The notes below the pieces were generated by a model. It did no database searches. It worked only from the letters and a program-made list of their open reading frames with translations, and had not been told where the DNA came from. The translations under genes were made by a program, and so were the position numbers. From NCBI GenBank assembly GCA_032173965.1, contig CM063294.1, positions 5,936,452 through 6,000,451 on the forward strand: a stretch of DNA of 64,000 nucleotides. The letters are read 5' to 3'. Source of the DNA: Sitta carolinensis (lineage: Eukaryota; Chordata; Aves; Passeriformes; Sittidae). Positions within the stretch are counted from its first letter, which is position 1, and each line of letters starts with the position of its first letter. Positions 12,179 through 23,907 of this stretch are shown here, piece by piece.

Positions 12179-13794
12179 CAGAGTGAGTGCAGACTCCTGG
12201 TCCCCACCTGAAGGAGGGAGAGGGGCTCTCGACTGAGAAAGGGCAAACCCTGGGGTGCTCAGGCATGTGAGAGGGACCACTGCTAAAGGGTCTGCACAAA
12301 ACTTGTCTTTTCACCCAGCAGAGAAGCCCAGTGTGACTGGGCACACCTGGACAAAGCTCACTGGCAGTCTTTCGGAAGGTGAGACAACACAGCACAGGAA
12401 CAAAGCCTGTTTTCACTGTCCTGTCAACTCAGCTGCACCCCAATATATTCTTCTTGCCTTCCTCCTTTAGCCCCCTGTGAATTCTTTGCTCGTGTATTTT
12501 GTAATCAAGTTCCTTCATTTTCCACACTACCTGAATACTTAAGGAAACTGCTGCAGAGAAAGCCCAGCTCGGATGTTACAATTCTAAACAAACCAAAAGA
12601 AGTCAAACTCAGACCTGAAGGAAACTGCTATACTTAGAGAAAGTATAAAAATTAAGTAGTACCTCTTGAGCACAAGCAAATCATAACTTTCAAATGTCTA
12701 CAACTTAAATGAAGTTCTATGGATTTCTAAGCAGAATATAAAATGTATTTCTCTCTTTTCATGAAATTTCAAGTCCTTGCTCTAAAATATAAGAGTGCTT
12801 TTAAATTTTCAAAGGAAATCTTTACCCCTGAAAAGCACTGATTTTCCCTTATTTTATTCCATGGCCCTTTTTCAAGGAAAGTAGATCTCATAAAATAATG
12901 GAGCAGACCACAGTTATTGAAAATTCTGTCCCTGAACACCAGACCCCAGTAAATTTACAGGTAATTGAAAAGCCAGCACAAGAACCCTCAACAATCTTTA
13001 AATGGGGAAAACTTCAGTGTCTCCCATGTGTATAAGAAAGCATAAAATTAATATTCAAATAAAACTGCAAGTTTAAATTAAGATAGAAAAAATACTGGGT
13101 ATTTCATTAAATAAATTGGTCAGGATGACCTTAATCAACTTTTTTACATCTTTATATTACATTCTAATTCAGAATAATTTTTAATGTTGGTATTTTCTTG
13201 AAAACATACATTTAAGGTCACCAGACCTTAGATGTCATGTCTGTAATTCAGAGCAGCCCAAAACATCCCACCTGCTGTGTCCTTGTCCAGAAAAAGAAAA
13301 GGTGGGAGGGCAGTCACACTTCCATAGTCTTCCTTATGTTAAATCTAGAATCAATCATGCTTGCAACACTTTTATAAAAGCTTCAAATAAAAATCAAATT
13401 TCTCATTTCCATTATGAAATAGCCAGACTTAAAGAGGACTTTCTTTCAGAGGACTGCATAATTTTTAAAGGCTTTACAAGATGGAAGGAAACGATTTCGC
13501 CTCCTTCCGTCAGTGGAGTGAGGGCAGGGGGAGCTGCAGCAGGGGCGGCTGCCTGACTAAAATGCACCTCACTGAAATCCAGGGACTGTGGGGAAGCAGC
13601 TGCAGCTCAGGCAGAGAAACAATGAGGGGTGATAGAAAAAACTGACACCACCAGACCCCGAGACAGTGCCTGCTTATAAACAGATACAGTGACAAGACTG
13701 AAAATATCCAAGAACCCCTTTTCTTTTCCTATATGTTCATCACTAAAGTGCATCTGCAACAACCTTGTCTTATTCACAGGATGTTCAGCAGGCA
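12179..13794. other. Gene-free stretch
   Basis: GC-richer up to about 12475, then AT-rich. Nothing recognised before the CR1 tail. Confidence 0.45.
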
Positions 13795-13894
13795 CGAGGA
13801 TATGGCTCTTGGGACAAGGTTTCGTGGTGAACACAGCTGGACTTGATCTTAGAAGCCTTTTCCAATCTCAATTTGATTTTATCATTCTATGATA
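13795..13894 (+). mobile_element. CR1 LINE 3'-end fragment
   Basis: The sequence runs CTTGGGACAAGGTTTCGTGG, then GCTGGACTTGATCTTAGAAG, then CCTTTTCCAATCTCAATTTG and ends ATCATTCTATGAT. This order (GTGGT, TTGGACT-GATCTTA-AGG, CTTTTCCAACCT, ATTCTATGAT) is the conserved 3' UTR of amniote CR1 elements. It is a typical 5'-truncated, old and diverged copy of about 100 bp with no ORF2 left. It is the main support for an avian or reptilian origin. Confidence 0.8.
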
Positions 13895-14309
13895 GCCAAG
13901 ATGTATATAATAAAGTACAGCAAGATTGATATCTACAAACACACACTGAAAGAGAAATATTTGTAGGACTTTAAAACATAATATCTTAAGTTATTTTCAT
14001 TAAAATACAAGTATGCAAACAAAAAGCATGGGATGAGGAAAGTATTCTTCTAATATTTTTATTTATTTGCAACCAGTTACTTTTTAAGTGACTAGGAATT
14101 TTGCTCCTACTGGAGCCCAGCAAGCTTAGGTAGCAAGGCAAAAAGAACTCCTCTTGTTTTTCAGAGGTTCTCCAAATTAACAACCAAGGATGGTAGTGCT
14201 TTTGAGCACAAGTATTCATTCATACACCCTATCTGCATGTTCTTTCTTCCAAATTATCATTTCTGTCTGTGGGAATCCTTGCAATGTACAGCATGTGGTA
14301 AAACTACAG

Positions 14310-14322
14310 CACACACACACAC
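14310..14322. repeat. Short (CA)n run
   Basis: About six to seven CA units within otherwise unique sequence (CAGCACACACACACACATAA). Confidence 0.7.
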
Positions 14323-15265
14323 ATAAATACTTACTAGCAATAAAAAGACTCCCCACAATTTTTTCTTTTCTAGAATACCTGTAACTCATTTTATCATATT
14401 ACAAACCCCATATTTTATAGAAGCATTAATTCATGGGACCCCTCAAGAGACAACCACACTCCTATAAAGATACAACAGTTTGATAATTGGAATGCTGTTG
14501 ATATAAACAAGCAGAGAAACACACATTCCAAGTAATTTTTTGCATTACTACTTGTATGTTGCAAAAGAATAAATTTGTTTGGAAGCAGTTCTCTGTTACT
14601 GAAGTAACAATTTTTCATAAGTCTCTAAATTATTACTGGCAGGCAAGTGCCCTTCAGGCTTCAGATCCCAGGACAGACTCCAAACTTCTGGCAAGACATG
14701 GTGGCATTCCACCCACTGACACAGCAGGGGCGACAAAATAATCTTTTATTTAGGCATTTGTAGCATACTGAGTCAGTATCTGTCCAACATCTGGGAGCCA
14801 TCACATCCTTCTTTTCACTTTAGTCTACTCTGGTGTCTTCATGCTGGCTTTCTCTCACCTTTTTTAAATATTACCAATTCTGTTTGTCCCAAGCCTCATC
14901 ATGCTCTCCACAGACCAATTCCAATTTCTGTTTTAGCTCATCCCTGGTAAAATGTCTTCCATCACTCAGCACAATATTTAATGAGTACCATGAATTCGGC
15001 CTTCTGAGGAATTCTATGTATTAAAAAAATACAAATTCAAAAAAAGTCAGTAAAATTTCACTCAACTTTCTGTGTTGCAGGGCAGGTAAAGCAGGAGGTT
15101 TTACCCCTAATCCCTAAGGAGATGGCTCACCACTTACCTCATCTAACATTAGAAATGAATTGTGAAATCACTGGCCATTAACAGAACACAGAACCAGGCA
15201 ATAAGAGCTAGAGACCACAAAGTTACCGACCTCAGGAGAAATAATTTTCTGAAGAAAATAATGAC

Positions 15266-15787
15266 TCACATTTCTGCCCTGAACCACTGCTCCTGGAAGA
15301 CAGTATAACTAGACACTCTCTCCTGACATCTGTGCAAATTGTACTGTGCCCTTCTTGTTAGGAAAAATACATTGGGGATGACAAGTCGAAACCAGGGAAA
15401 ATCAGCTGTTTCAAATTGTGTGTAGGGAGAGCTGATGCGGCTCCAGGGATCCCTTGAGTAGAAGTTAAAGTCTACCTGTAACAAGAGAAGTATGCATTTA
15501 ACCCAAAACAATAAGTAGGGAAGGTAGGGAAGCAAAAATAACACAGTAGCCAAGACTGGCACAGCAACAAGCTCCCTGCTGTCAGGGGACAAGCTTCTGG
15601 AAAAACAGGACCTGGTGATTTCCAGCTGCAGGAGCGTGCAAGCTTGGAAGATCTTGGAAACTCTGCCCAGTAACACAAGAAGAGTAACTTTATATAAATT
15701 GGCAACATTTCTTATTAATTCATCCCTAATACAATTCCTTAGGAAAAAAAAAATCATATAATAATCTAATCTACAGGGCCTGGGCAA
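15266..15787 (-). CDS. Unrecognised 173-codon ORF or exon-containing segment
   Basis: This is the longest ATG-started ORF outside the minisatellite. The N-terminal part contains a hydrophobic stretch (about residues 75-105, VPVLATVLFLLPYLPYLLFW) that could span a membrane. The last 69 codons look most protein-like. They start exactly after a good acceptor (CTTCTCTTGTTACAG, exon start 15475) and end with either TGA at 15268-15266 or a donor (GCAGAAAT|GTGAGT, exon end 15270). That 206-nt segment (start VDFNFYSRDPWSRISS) is my preferred exon reading. I found no phase-compatible partner exon nearby and recognise no family. Chance is a real alternative in AT-rich DNA. Confidence 0.25.
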   Translation of the reverse strand: MPRPCRLDYYMIFFFLRNCIRDELIRNVANLYKVTLLVLLGRVSKIFQACTLLQLEITRSCFSRSLSPDSRELVAVPVLATVLFLLPYLPYLLFWVKCILLLLQVDFNFYSRDPWSRISSPYTQFETADFPWFRLVIPNVFFLTRRAQYNLHRCQERVSSYTVFQEQWFRAEM

Positions 15788-18230
15788 TCACAAAAACAAG
15801 GCAAATGCCTTCTGATCTTATCAGCCTTTCTGTGAAGAAATTCCTCCAAATGTCCAACCTAAGGCTCCCCTGTGCACCTTAATACCATGTCCTGAACAGG
15901 TATTTTCTGAGTCTTTTGTAAAGTCCTGAAAACATCTTGTCAAGCATCCTTTTCAGTTTGTTTGGACAGCTACTTGCCAACATAAAGCTATTTGTTTTCA
16001 GTTATGCAAGTGTCCTGTGAGATTTAACTCAGAAATAATTCATAAGTAAGACTGAGGCGAGATCTTTTAAAAATGTAAAGTATTGGAGTAATTGATGCTG
16101 CCTTAGAGTAGTTCTTCATCCCATATTAAAACATCTGAAGAATGAATCAGCATACCCCACAATGAGACTGTGAGTAGAACATCTGCACACAGATATATTT
16201 ATATTCTGTCTGTGTGCACCTGACAGACAGGTATACTACATATAAAATAAACAAAATCCAGACTAGGGTGTGAAATCTAATCAGCACTTTTTCCAAAATT
16301 TATGCATGAGAAGGCATTTCACTGGCCTTATCTACCATTCTCATGTTGTTCTTGCATTTTGAACTATGCTTCTAATTTTAGACTGATCCGAGCATACACA
16401 TTCCTATAGATATCCCAACCATAATCCTTTATATTGGCATTTGATGATTCCCAGCAGAGAGGACAATGCAAAGAGGACAGTGAAAGCTGTTGCTGTCAGC
16501 AGGCTGAGGGCTCTGTACCCAGCAGGGCACTTGGTGGTTGAACTCCTTTAATGCCAAGCCTGAGGAGCACAGGCCCCCCAAAACACCACCCAGGCACAGG
16601 CTGAACTCTAGAGATGACAAGGAATGCTCAAGGCAACCGGTTTATTCATCCCTTGTATTTACAGGTGAAAGTTGTCATCTTCTGATCCAAGTGTGATTTT
16701 AGACATGTTGTGATAAGCTCACACCCCCACACCTGTCAACAAATTAAAGCTGGCCCTTGCTGGCAGTAACTGCTGGACACAAATGCTGTAGCAAACTACA
16801 GAACATAAATGCATCTAAGGAAAATGTTACCAGCTTTGAGAAACAAAAAGACAGAAAACCTGCATTCAGATTTCGATGCATGGATTACCTACAGAATTAT
16901 AATAACATAGCCAAACACGCTGCTAACATGTCATCTTTTACTGCTGGTGGAGGATTAATAACAACCCCTTTAATATCAGTGCCACTTGCAGCAGCCACCA
17001 GCACAGGAAGTGCACAGCTTTCATACAAGGAGCCAAATACTGAGTCTAGTGACACCCTGATGATGGTTCTCTGCCAAAGGACAAGATAAATACAACACTA
17101 ACCCACCTAAGTGGGTGACACAAGTCATTTCTGGGGCTGTTAATCTCTTGTGCCTGTGAAACACTGCTGTTCAGTCTTCAATTATGTGTTACTTACAGGG
17201 GGAGACCACCAATATAGACCACAAGGTGTCTGTAACCTGCTTTAGCCAAGAGAGAAAATAAAGGCTTGATTCTTTATTGGATTTCCCTCCCTCAGTCATG
17301 TCAATTGCTTTAAAAGTGACTGCTCTGTTCTGTCACTTCAGCAATCTCAAGGCTGGGTCCTGTTATGTTCATTTTGAGTGAAATAAAGAAAGGGCTGGTA
17401 CCAGCCTATGGAAACTGTATCACCACATTCTGAGTTTAACTCATTGATGTTTGTATAATGTAACTGCTTTTCCTTGCTGAACCAAATCAGAAATATCTGT
17501 TTAGAGATCTTTTAGGGTTCACAAAGTAATTTTTTTATGTGTTCAGTTATCTATGAACTCCAGAAAAGCTGATATATTGAAATTAAAGGTCCGTGTATTT
17601 GACTACAGCATGAAGTATTGCACCTGACTGCCAGAAAGGGATCATTCACAACACACACCCCTAAACAGATGTGTTGTGGTTTGGATTTAATATACAATTT
17701 TCTGAGACTTTTAAAGACTTATATCATATTTACTGAGCAAAAAACATTTTTCAACCTGAGAACCTCAACTTAATCTGTACAGAGAATGATTCCAAGATCC
17801 CTGTATCCTCTGTATTTCTCAAATATTACTCCTCCCAAAATCCCCTTCTTTCCTGTGATTTTCCTATGCTTTTGGGCCAGCTCCATCTATCTAAAGCACA
17901 CTAAATAACTCACATTTTTGTTCTTTCTTTTTTCCATCTGTTGTCTCTATAAACCTAAGGGAGCTGAACACTTAAATTTCAAAGAAACTCTGTGGAAGGC
18001 AGTTATCACATTCAAATTCTCAGCTGCTAAATTTTCTCCTGCTGAGACACCTGGGCCCAGAACTCCCACCCAAATCTGTGTGAAACACCTCTCAGCACCA
18101 TGCTAGGCTGCTTCTCAGAGCCTTTCCTCTAGAATGGCCATCAATCCATCCTTGTGGAAGTGTTCAAGAGAGTAAGGGAAGGTGCATGGCTTGCACATGG
18201 CTTGCAAGGTGCTCATTAAATTCATTTCCT
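15788..18230. other. Gene-free stretch
   Basis: No repeat family or exon recognised. ORFs at 16429-16620 and 16757-17089 lack splice context and family features. Confidence 0.4.
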
Positions 18231-18262
18231 CATTTGCTCATTGCTGCTTTTTTGATTTTCTG

Positions 18263-18296
<34 letters not shown>

Positions 18297-18389
18297 TGTT
18301 TGGGTTTTTCTTGTTTTGTTTTGGGGTTTTTTTGTTTGTTCGTTTTGTTGGGGTTTTTTTTGTGTTATATTCCCATTTGCTCATTGCTG
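18231..18389 (-). mobile_element. T/G-rich insert flanked by a 16-bp direct repeat (retrotransposition-like)
   Basis: CATTTGCTCATTGCTG occurs exactly at 18231-18246 and again at 18374-18389. The 127 bp between are almost pure T with G: 31 consecutive T at 18265-18295, then GTGTTTGGGTTTTTC and TTTTGGGG-type runs. Read on the minus strand this is an A-rich sequence with CCC/CCCC interruptions and a long poly(A). The flanking repeat has the size of a target-site duplication made by target-primed reverse transcription, so this could be an inserted A-rich retro-transcript or tail. A chance local duplication by slippage is the alternative. Plus-strand ORFs across it are just poly-Phe/Gly readings. 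Confidence 0.6.
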
Positions 18390-21300
18390 AATCTTACTTC
18401 CATTTTTTGTTTATGTTGTTTACCTTTCATACAGCAGGGACCTCATTTTCTTATTTGTACATTTAGCATCCAGAAGAAGGTATTCCATACAGTAATAGCA
18501 GCTTTTTAAATTCCTCTAAAAGGGTAAACTTGAAGTATTATCCATCTGCAGTGGAATTATGGCTTTTTTAAAAATTTTGTTCTAACAGAAACACATTTCA
18601 TTAATGCCCACCCACATTTCCACTTCATTAATTCTGATTCTTTAAATAAAAACAAGTTCATCCACAGAGACCCTGTTTTAAAGGCACTATCTCAGCTCTG
18701 TGACTATGAAAATAAAAGTCTTAAAGTTATGAATTCATCTGTGACCTGAAGCCTTAGGCAGCACATATGCACAGCCTTACAGTGCACAAGTATCCTTCTG
18801 AAGGTTTTGCAGCACTGCCCAGAAGCAACTTTAGTAAATTCAGACCAGCATATTTTTCCCAAACACTTTTGAAATTCTGGAACGTCACTGGCCTGATTTA
18901 ATGGCGTTGACGGGGAATTTCCTTCCCTGAATGCAGGCAGTACCACTTTGGGACCTTCCTGGCTCCCCAATCCCAGCCCTGAAGGCAGGGCTGTGCTGCC
19001 AGTCCTGCATCTGCTGGCCCAGCAGGGCATCTCAGGGCATCTGTGAGTGACATGGCACCACAGCTGTGTTCCAGCACCAAAATCGCTGCTCCACAAATGG
19101 AACAATATCATGTCAGTTCAAAAATGAGGATTAAGGTTGGGGCCATTAAACAAATGCAACCTGTGTCCTCCAAATCCAATTTGAAGACCTTATTCCCAAT
19201 ATATAATCAAATGGGTGCTGCTTTTTTTCTTCTGCAGGAAAGAGAGGTGGCCAACACACAGACACAGCACTCTGCAGCTGGAGACTTCCCCAGCAAGCTA
19301 AAATATACCTTACAGTAAACTAGAAAACTGGGAAGGAAAACTGGGACTGGCAGTACTGCAGCAGTTGGACATGACAGTGAATAACCCATGGAAGCTGGCA
19401 AGAAAACAAAGTGTCTTCATTCTGCCTGAGTACTGGGAAAATTTAAAGATTTATTTTGAATCAACTCAGTTTTAGTAGTTTGCTGTGGTCTCTTCATGTT
19501 TGTTTTTTGAAGGATTTTTTAAATTGTTATTATTTTTATTGCCATTTCTGTTGTGAAATGTGGATGAGGGATTTAAATAGCAAGGTGATTAATTTATAGA
19601 AAAGTAGGTGCTGCAGACCTCATAAGCATAGCAGCAGTATAAAAGTCTGGCTGGAACAAAGATTTGAAGAAACTCCCTCCCCTCTTCCTCAGGGTTAGAT
19701 TTATAGTGTGAATTTTGCACTATATTTATGGTGATACTTTCGTTAGATGTGTGCTTTACTGCTGAAATTACAAACCTGAGAAATGGAACATATTTGAGGC
19801 TAAGCTCAGTTTTCCTCACTCATTCTCCCTAGATTGTTCATCTTGGCATTTTCAGCAGATGTATTAGGATCTTTCTAATGCAAATGCTATCACAGGGTCT
19901 CCAAATATGCTGTGCAACTGAACGAGGGGTACTCACTCATCTTTGAAACTGAATACCCTACCCTGAAACATCAAAGCTTTAAAACAGCTAGGACCAGCTG
20001 CATTTGAAAATTCAGGCAATTTTAACCTCATAGAGCCTTAGAAATTCTTTCAAAAAAACTCACTTCAGGTCTGGAGGCAAAATTACACATTACTAATTAC
20101 ATAACTGCAATATAACTTGTGTCCTCAAATCCAGCAACAGAGCATGTGTATGAGTTTTATACTGCAAAAACATAATTACCAAACCTCATCAAAACCAGAT
20201 GCTAAATAGATCTGTTTACAATACTATAAACCAAATTGTCCTTCCTGCAGCACTTCAGCTGAAAGGTAAGCAAGCTCTGCTTTAGGAAACCTCACAGACA
20301 TCTCAAGCTCTGCTGAATGACACAGAAAATTGTGGTTGGAATGGAATGATGCAGTCACCACCTTCATTGTCATAGTAAGTCATGAAAAGCTGGGTTTGTG
20401 CCAACTACTTCACCCAGAATTAAGCTGAGAAAAGCTTTTGGTTTTGGAACAGTTTTATTTTTCTTCTAAGAAGCTTGCACATATCAAAAGAAAGTTCAGA
20501 AAATTTTACTCCAGCTCAAACTACATCTATCATGGGAACCTTGGACTCTGTCAGATTTCTGATAGAAGCATTTTGCTTATAAATCTTTGTTTAGTGTGCT
20601 TGTAGATAATTCTGCCTGTTCATGAATTACACATCACAGTAACTGAGCACCTCTACCAACTATAAACAAATACTACAGCAGAAAGTTTGGCCCTTGCTGC
20701 ATTTTCCTTGGAATACATAAAGAATGAAGTTTATGTGACACCATACTAGCCACTGCATAATTTATTTCCCATGTAGTCCCATTTTGAATCATCACAGAGA
20801 TGACAAATGATTAGCCATTAACTATTCAGTTTTAAATAGTTTTGTGGTCTGAACACTTGCAACAGTGAGGATATCATGTTCTTATTAATATTCATGTGTG
20901 AATTTTGTCTGAATAACTAAAGACTTGAGGAAGCTGCACGGCATGAAAACATGAGAGTAGGCCTAGGAACTGGGTAGTGCTTTTTCTTTTTCACATTATT
21001 ATTTGGTACTAGTCTTGTAGTTCTATGGATTAGTCCCCAGTCTTTAACAAGGGTACCTCTCCTTTAATCCTGCTGCTTTAAGGGCAAGGAAATTGCAGAA
21101 TTTGCTTTATAATTCCACATGTGCATGCACACACACAAATTATGAAAAAGGATATACAAGATTTAAATCCCTCCCCTTTCAATCTCATGATGGACAGCAT
21201 AAGCTTTGACACTCAGAGACTTGGCTTACAAGTTTTGGGATAAGTTTCCCAGGTGCTGAAGCACAGGTTTTTGGTAAGCCTCAAAACCAGGCTAAATTTT

Positions 21301-22040
21301 CTGGTCCATTTTAGTTGTTATGTTAATTGCTTAAATCCTGAGAAACTCTTCTGCCTCGTCTTCCTTACAAGAAAATACTGTATTATACTCCTAGCAACAT
21401 TCTGCCTGCTGTGTAATTTATTAAAATAAACTCCACTGCATAGCAAGCTTTCATTAATTAATCACTGAAGTTTGATTTTTTTATGGTTTAATTGAGCTCT
21501 TTTGGCACAGAAAAGCAACAGGGAACAAAAGGAGTTCTCTGTCTCTCAAATGGTCTGAAGTCTGGAGGGTAATAAATATACATACTGGTCTTTCAATGTT
21601 GAGACATGCAAATAATCCAAAAATAGAAAGCAGTACCAAGAATAGTATTCCACAAGGAACTTGGACTTCCTTGATTTCTTTCAAGCCACTGGATTCTACA
21701 GGATCAGACCTTGCTACCTTATATAGTTGGTGACCCTCAGGAAAATTCCTTTTGAAGATATACTATTGTAAAAAAAATCAAATTTCTAAACAGCTGGTAA
21801 CATAATAACATATGCCTGTCCCTAGGGTAAGGAAAATGTATTATCTAATTGAAACAGCTGTCTGATTCTGATTTATCTGTGTAAGACTTCACTGTGCCCT
21901 CCCAGGCAGCCTGCCCAGGAAATCCAGTGCTTGGAGGTTCCCTGGACCCAGGCTCACACCTGACAGCGCCTCCCAAGAGGCACAGCAGGTTTGGTAGGAG
22001 CCAGACTGCCATCGATTTTCACACTGAAATTCAGCAGTGA
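18390..22040. other. Gene-free stretch
   Basis: AT-rich unique-looking sequence. The 135-codon minus ORF at 18704-19111 has chance-like composition. Confidence 0.4.
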
Positions 22041-22286
22041 CAAACACAGCTGAAAGACCCCACTCAACTGCATTTCTTTGTGGATGAAAATGTTTACGAA
22101 AAGAAATGTGTCAGAAGACTCCAGGAAATGTCACAGAAGCTGGACTTGCCACCAAGACTCTCAAATGAACTAGTAATTTTGGCTTTGTATTTTGGGCTGC
22201 TTTCTATTTCCAGAAGAGCAGCAATGTTGAGAGTGTCCAATGACCGACTTTTGGAGTTTTCCACTAATCCTAAATTAAACTTTTAG
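22041..22286 (+). pseudogene. Coding-like open stretch, unrecognised
   Basis: An 82-codon open frame (after TGA 22038-22040, closing TAG 22284-22286) has no early ATG but reads as a plausible soluble helix: VDENVYEKKCVRRLQEMSQK, then LDLPPRLSNELV, then a hydrophobic run. CTGCTTTCTATTTCCAG inside it (about 22198-22214) resembles a splice acceptor. It may be an exon, a retrogene scrap or chance. No family recognised. Confidence 0.18.
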
Positions 22287-23854
22287 GACAGTGCCAGGAG
22301 GCTGTGGTGATAATTCTCCTGTCAGTCTGATATATTCCTTCAGAAGTACATTCAAATTTAAATGAAAAGTCGTAATTCCATACAGGGGCATTGCTAATTA
22401 TGTTTTAGGGGTACAATTTTATATCCATTCTTACATATAAACACAAACAGTTTTCATCTGATCATCAAATTTTAGAACTACAACTAGAATCTGTATCACC
22501 TTCAGAGGTGCTCTTTCTTATTTATGACTGAATCTCTTCTGCTAATCTATCACCAGTACAACACTGGAATTTTCATCACTGCTCTGAAGAAACGAGTAAA
22601 TCATGCTCATATTTCTCATTCTATTCTCTGTTCTCAAAACCTGAATTAAATGTGAAGACTGGAAACTGCACTCATGCATTCTTAAAAGTCCAGCACAATC
22701 ATAACTCAAATACCTTCTCTCAATTTTTCTATTAAATTCGAACTGGCAAACTTGTGACTCACCAAAGCAATTTTCTGATACAATACTCTGAGTCAGTCCC
22801 CCTGGGGGATGGGTCCATGGGAGCCTCCACCAGCAGATGAGGATGCAGCCTGCAGACATAACAGCCAAAGGATATTTAAATAAAGGATATTTAATGAAAG
22901 AGAATCACTTCTCGTTGGCATATGTGAGGTTCTTTTAAATCTAAAAGGCTGATTTGTACCATTTCCAGCCCTCTGCTTGCGAGGATTTGCTCCCTGGGGG
23001 TTTCTGGAGCAGGGACCGTGAGGCTGCAGTAGCTGCTGGAAAAAGGCAGACTAGAGCTGCTCAGCCAGGGTGTCAGTGATGAGCACAGCTCAGGCCCTGG
23101 GCTGGTACCTTTCTGCAGCTACACGAACGGGCAGTGGGCTGAACAGAGCCCAGTGCTCCAATGGGACCAGATTTACCTCCAGTGGCCACTGGCCTCCAGC
23201 TCGCCAGCACTGGGCACTGCCTCAGCAAATGCTTCCCCCAAGGAAACTGGCAGAGATAAATACTTGAAGGGTGATTACACTTCTGGGAAACAGCTGACCT
23301 GGTATTCCTGGGCCTATAGCTTAAGACAAAATGCAGGAAAAGAAACTGGAAGTTAGCCCGGACATTTGGTGTAGATTTTTTCTGAAGCCTGTACCAATAC
23401 GTGCCTTGCAAATACCATGTAAATGTACAAAGACTGTCTAGAAAAACCTCACAAGCTGATCCGTTATGCCAGATGAGAAGAGATTTATGTGCTCATTTGG
23501 TGTGCATCCTCATGAGGCATCAGCTTCTGAAAATAAGACATCTGCTGAGCAAGCTGCTTTTGACATGGACAAGGATCATGTATCTACTAATATATCATTT
23601 TATCACCCCATTAATATGGACCACATTGTTCATATCTAAAGATGACTTGATGGTCAGCTGAATGTGAATCTGACTTCCTAACTAAAATTATATACTTTAT
23701 TTTTCCTTGCTTGGACCTAGTTGTTCATTTCATTCCATAGAGACAGGAAAAACCCCACACAAACTTTGAAGAATCAGTTAAAGGCCTTGGTGAAAAGACT
23801 CCAGGCCAAGTTTATTTGTGCTTGGATCAGAGTTGAACTACCAAGCGAAATTTA

Positions 23855-23885
<31 letters not shown>

Positions 23886-23907
23886 ATATATATATATATA
23901 TATATAA
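23855..23907. repeat. Compound (AAAT)n-(AT)n microsatellite
   Basis: About seven AAAT units are followed directly by about eleven AT units and ATTTTAG. The tetranucleotide-to-dinucleotide transition is abrupt. Confidence 0.95.

Noticed and set aside
18182..18509. Two plus-strand ORFs with poly-Phe stretches resembling membrane segments
   Set aside because: The hydrophobic runs are a translation of poly(T) and T/G-rich DNA.
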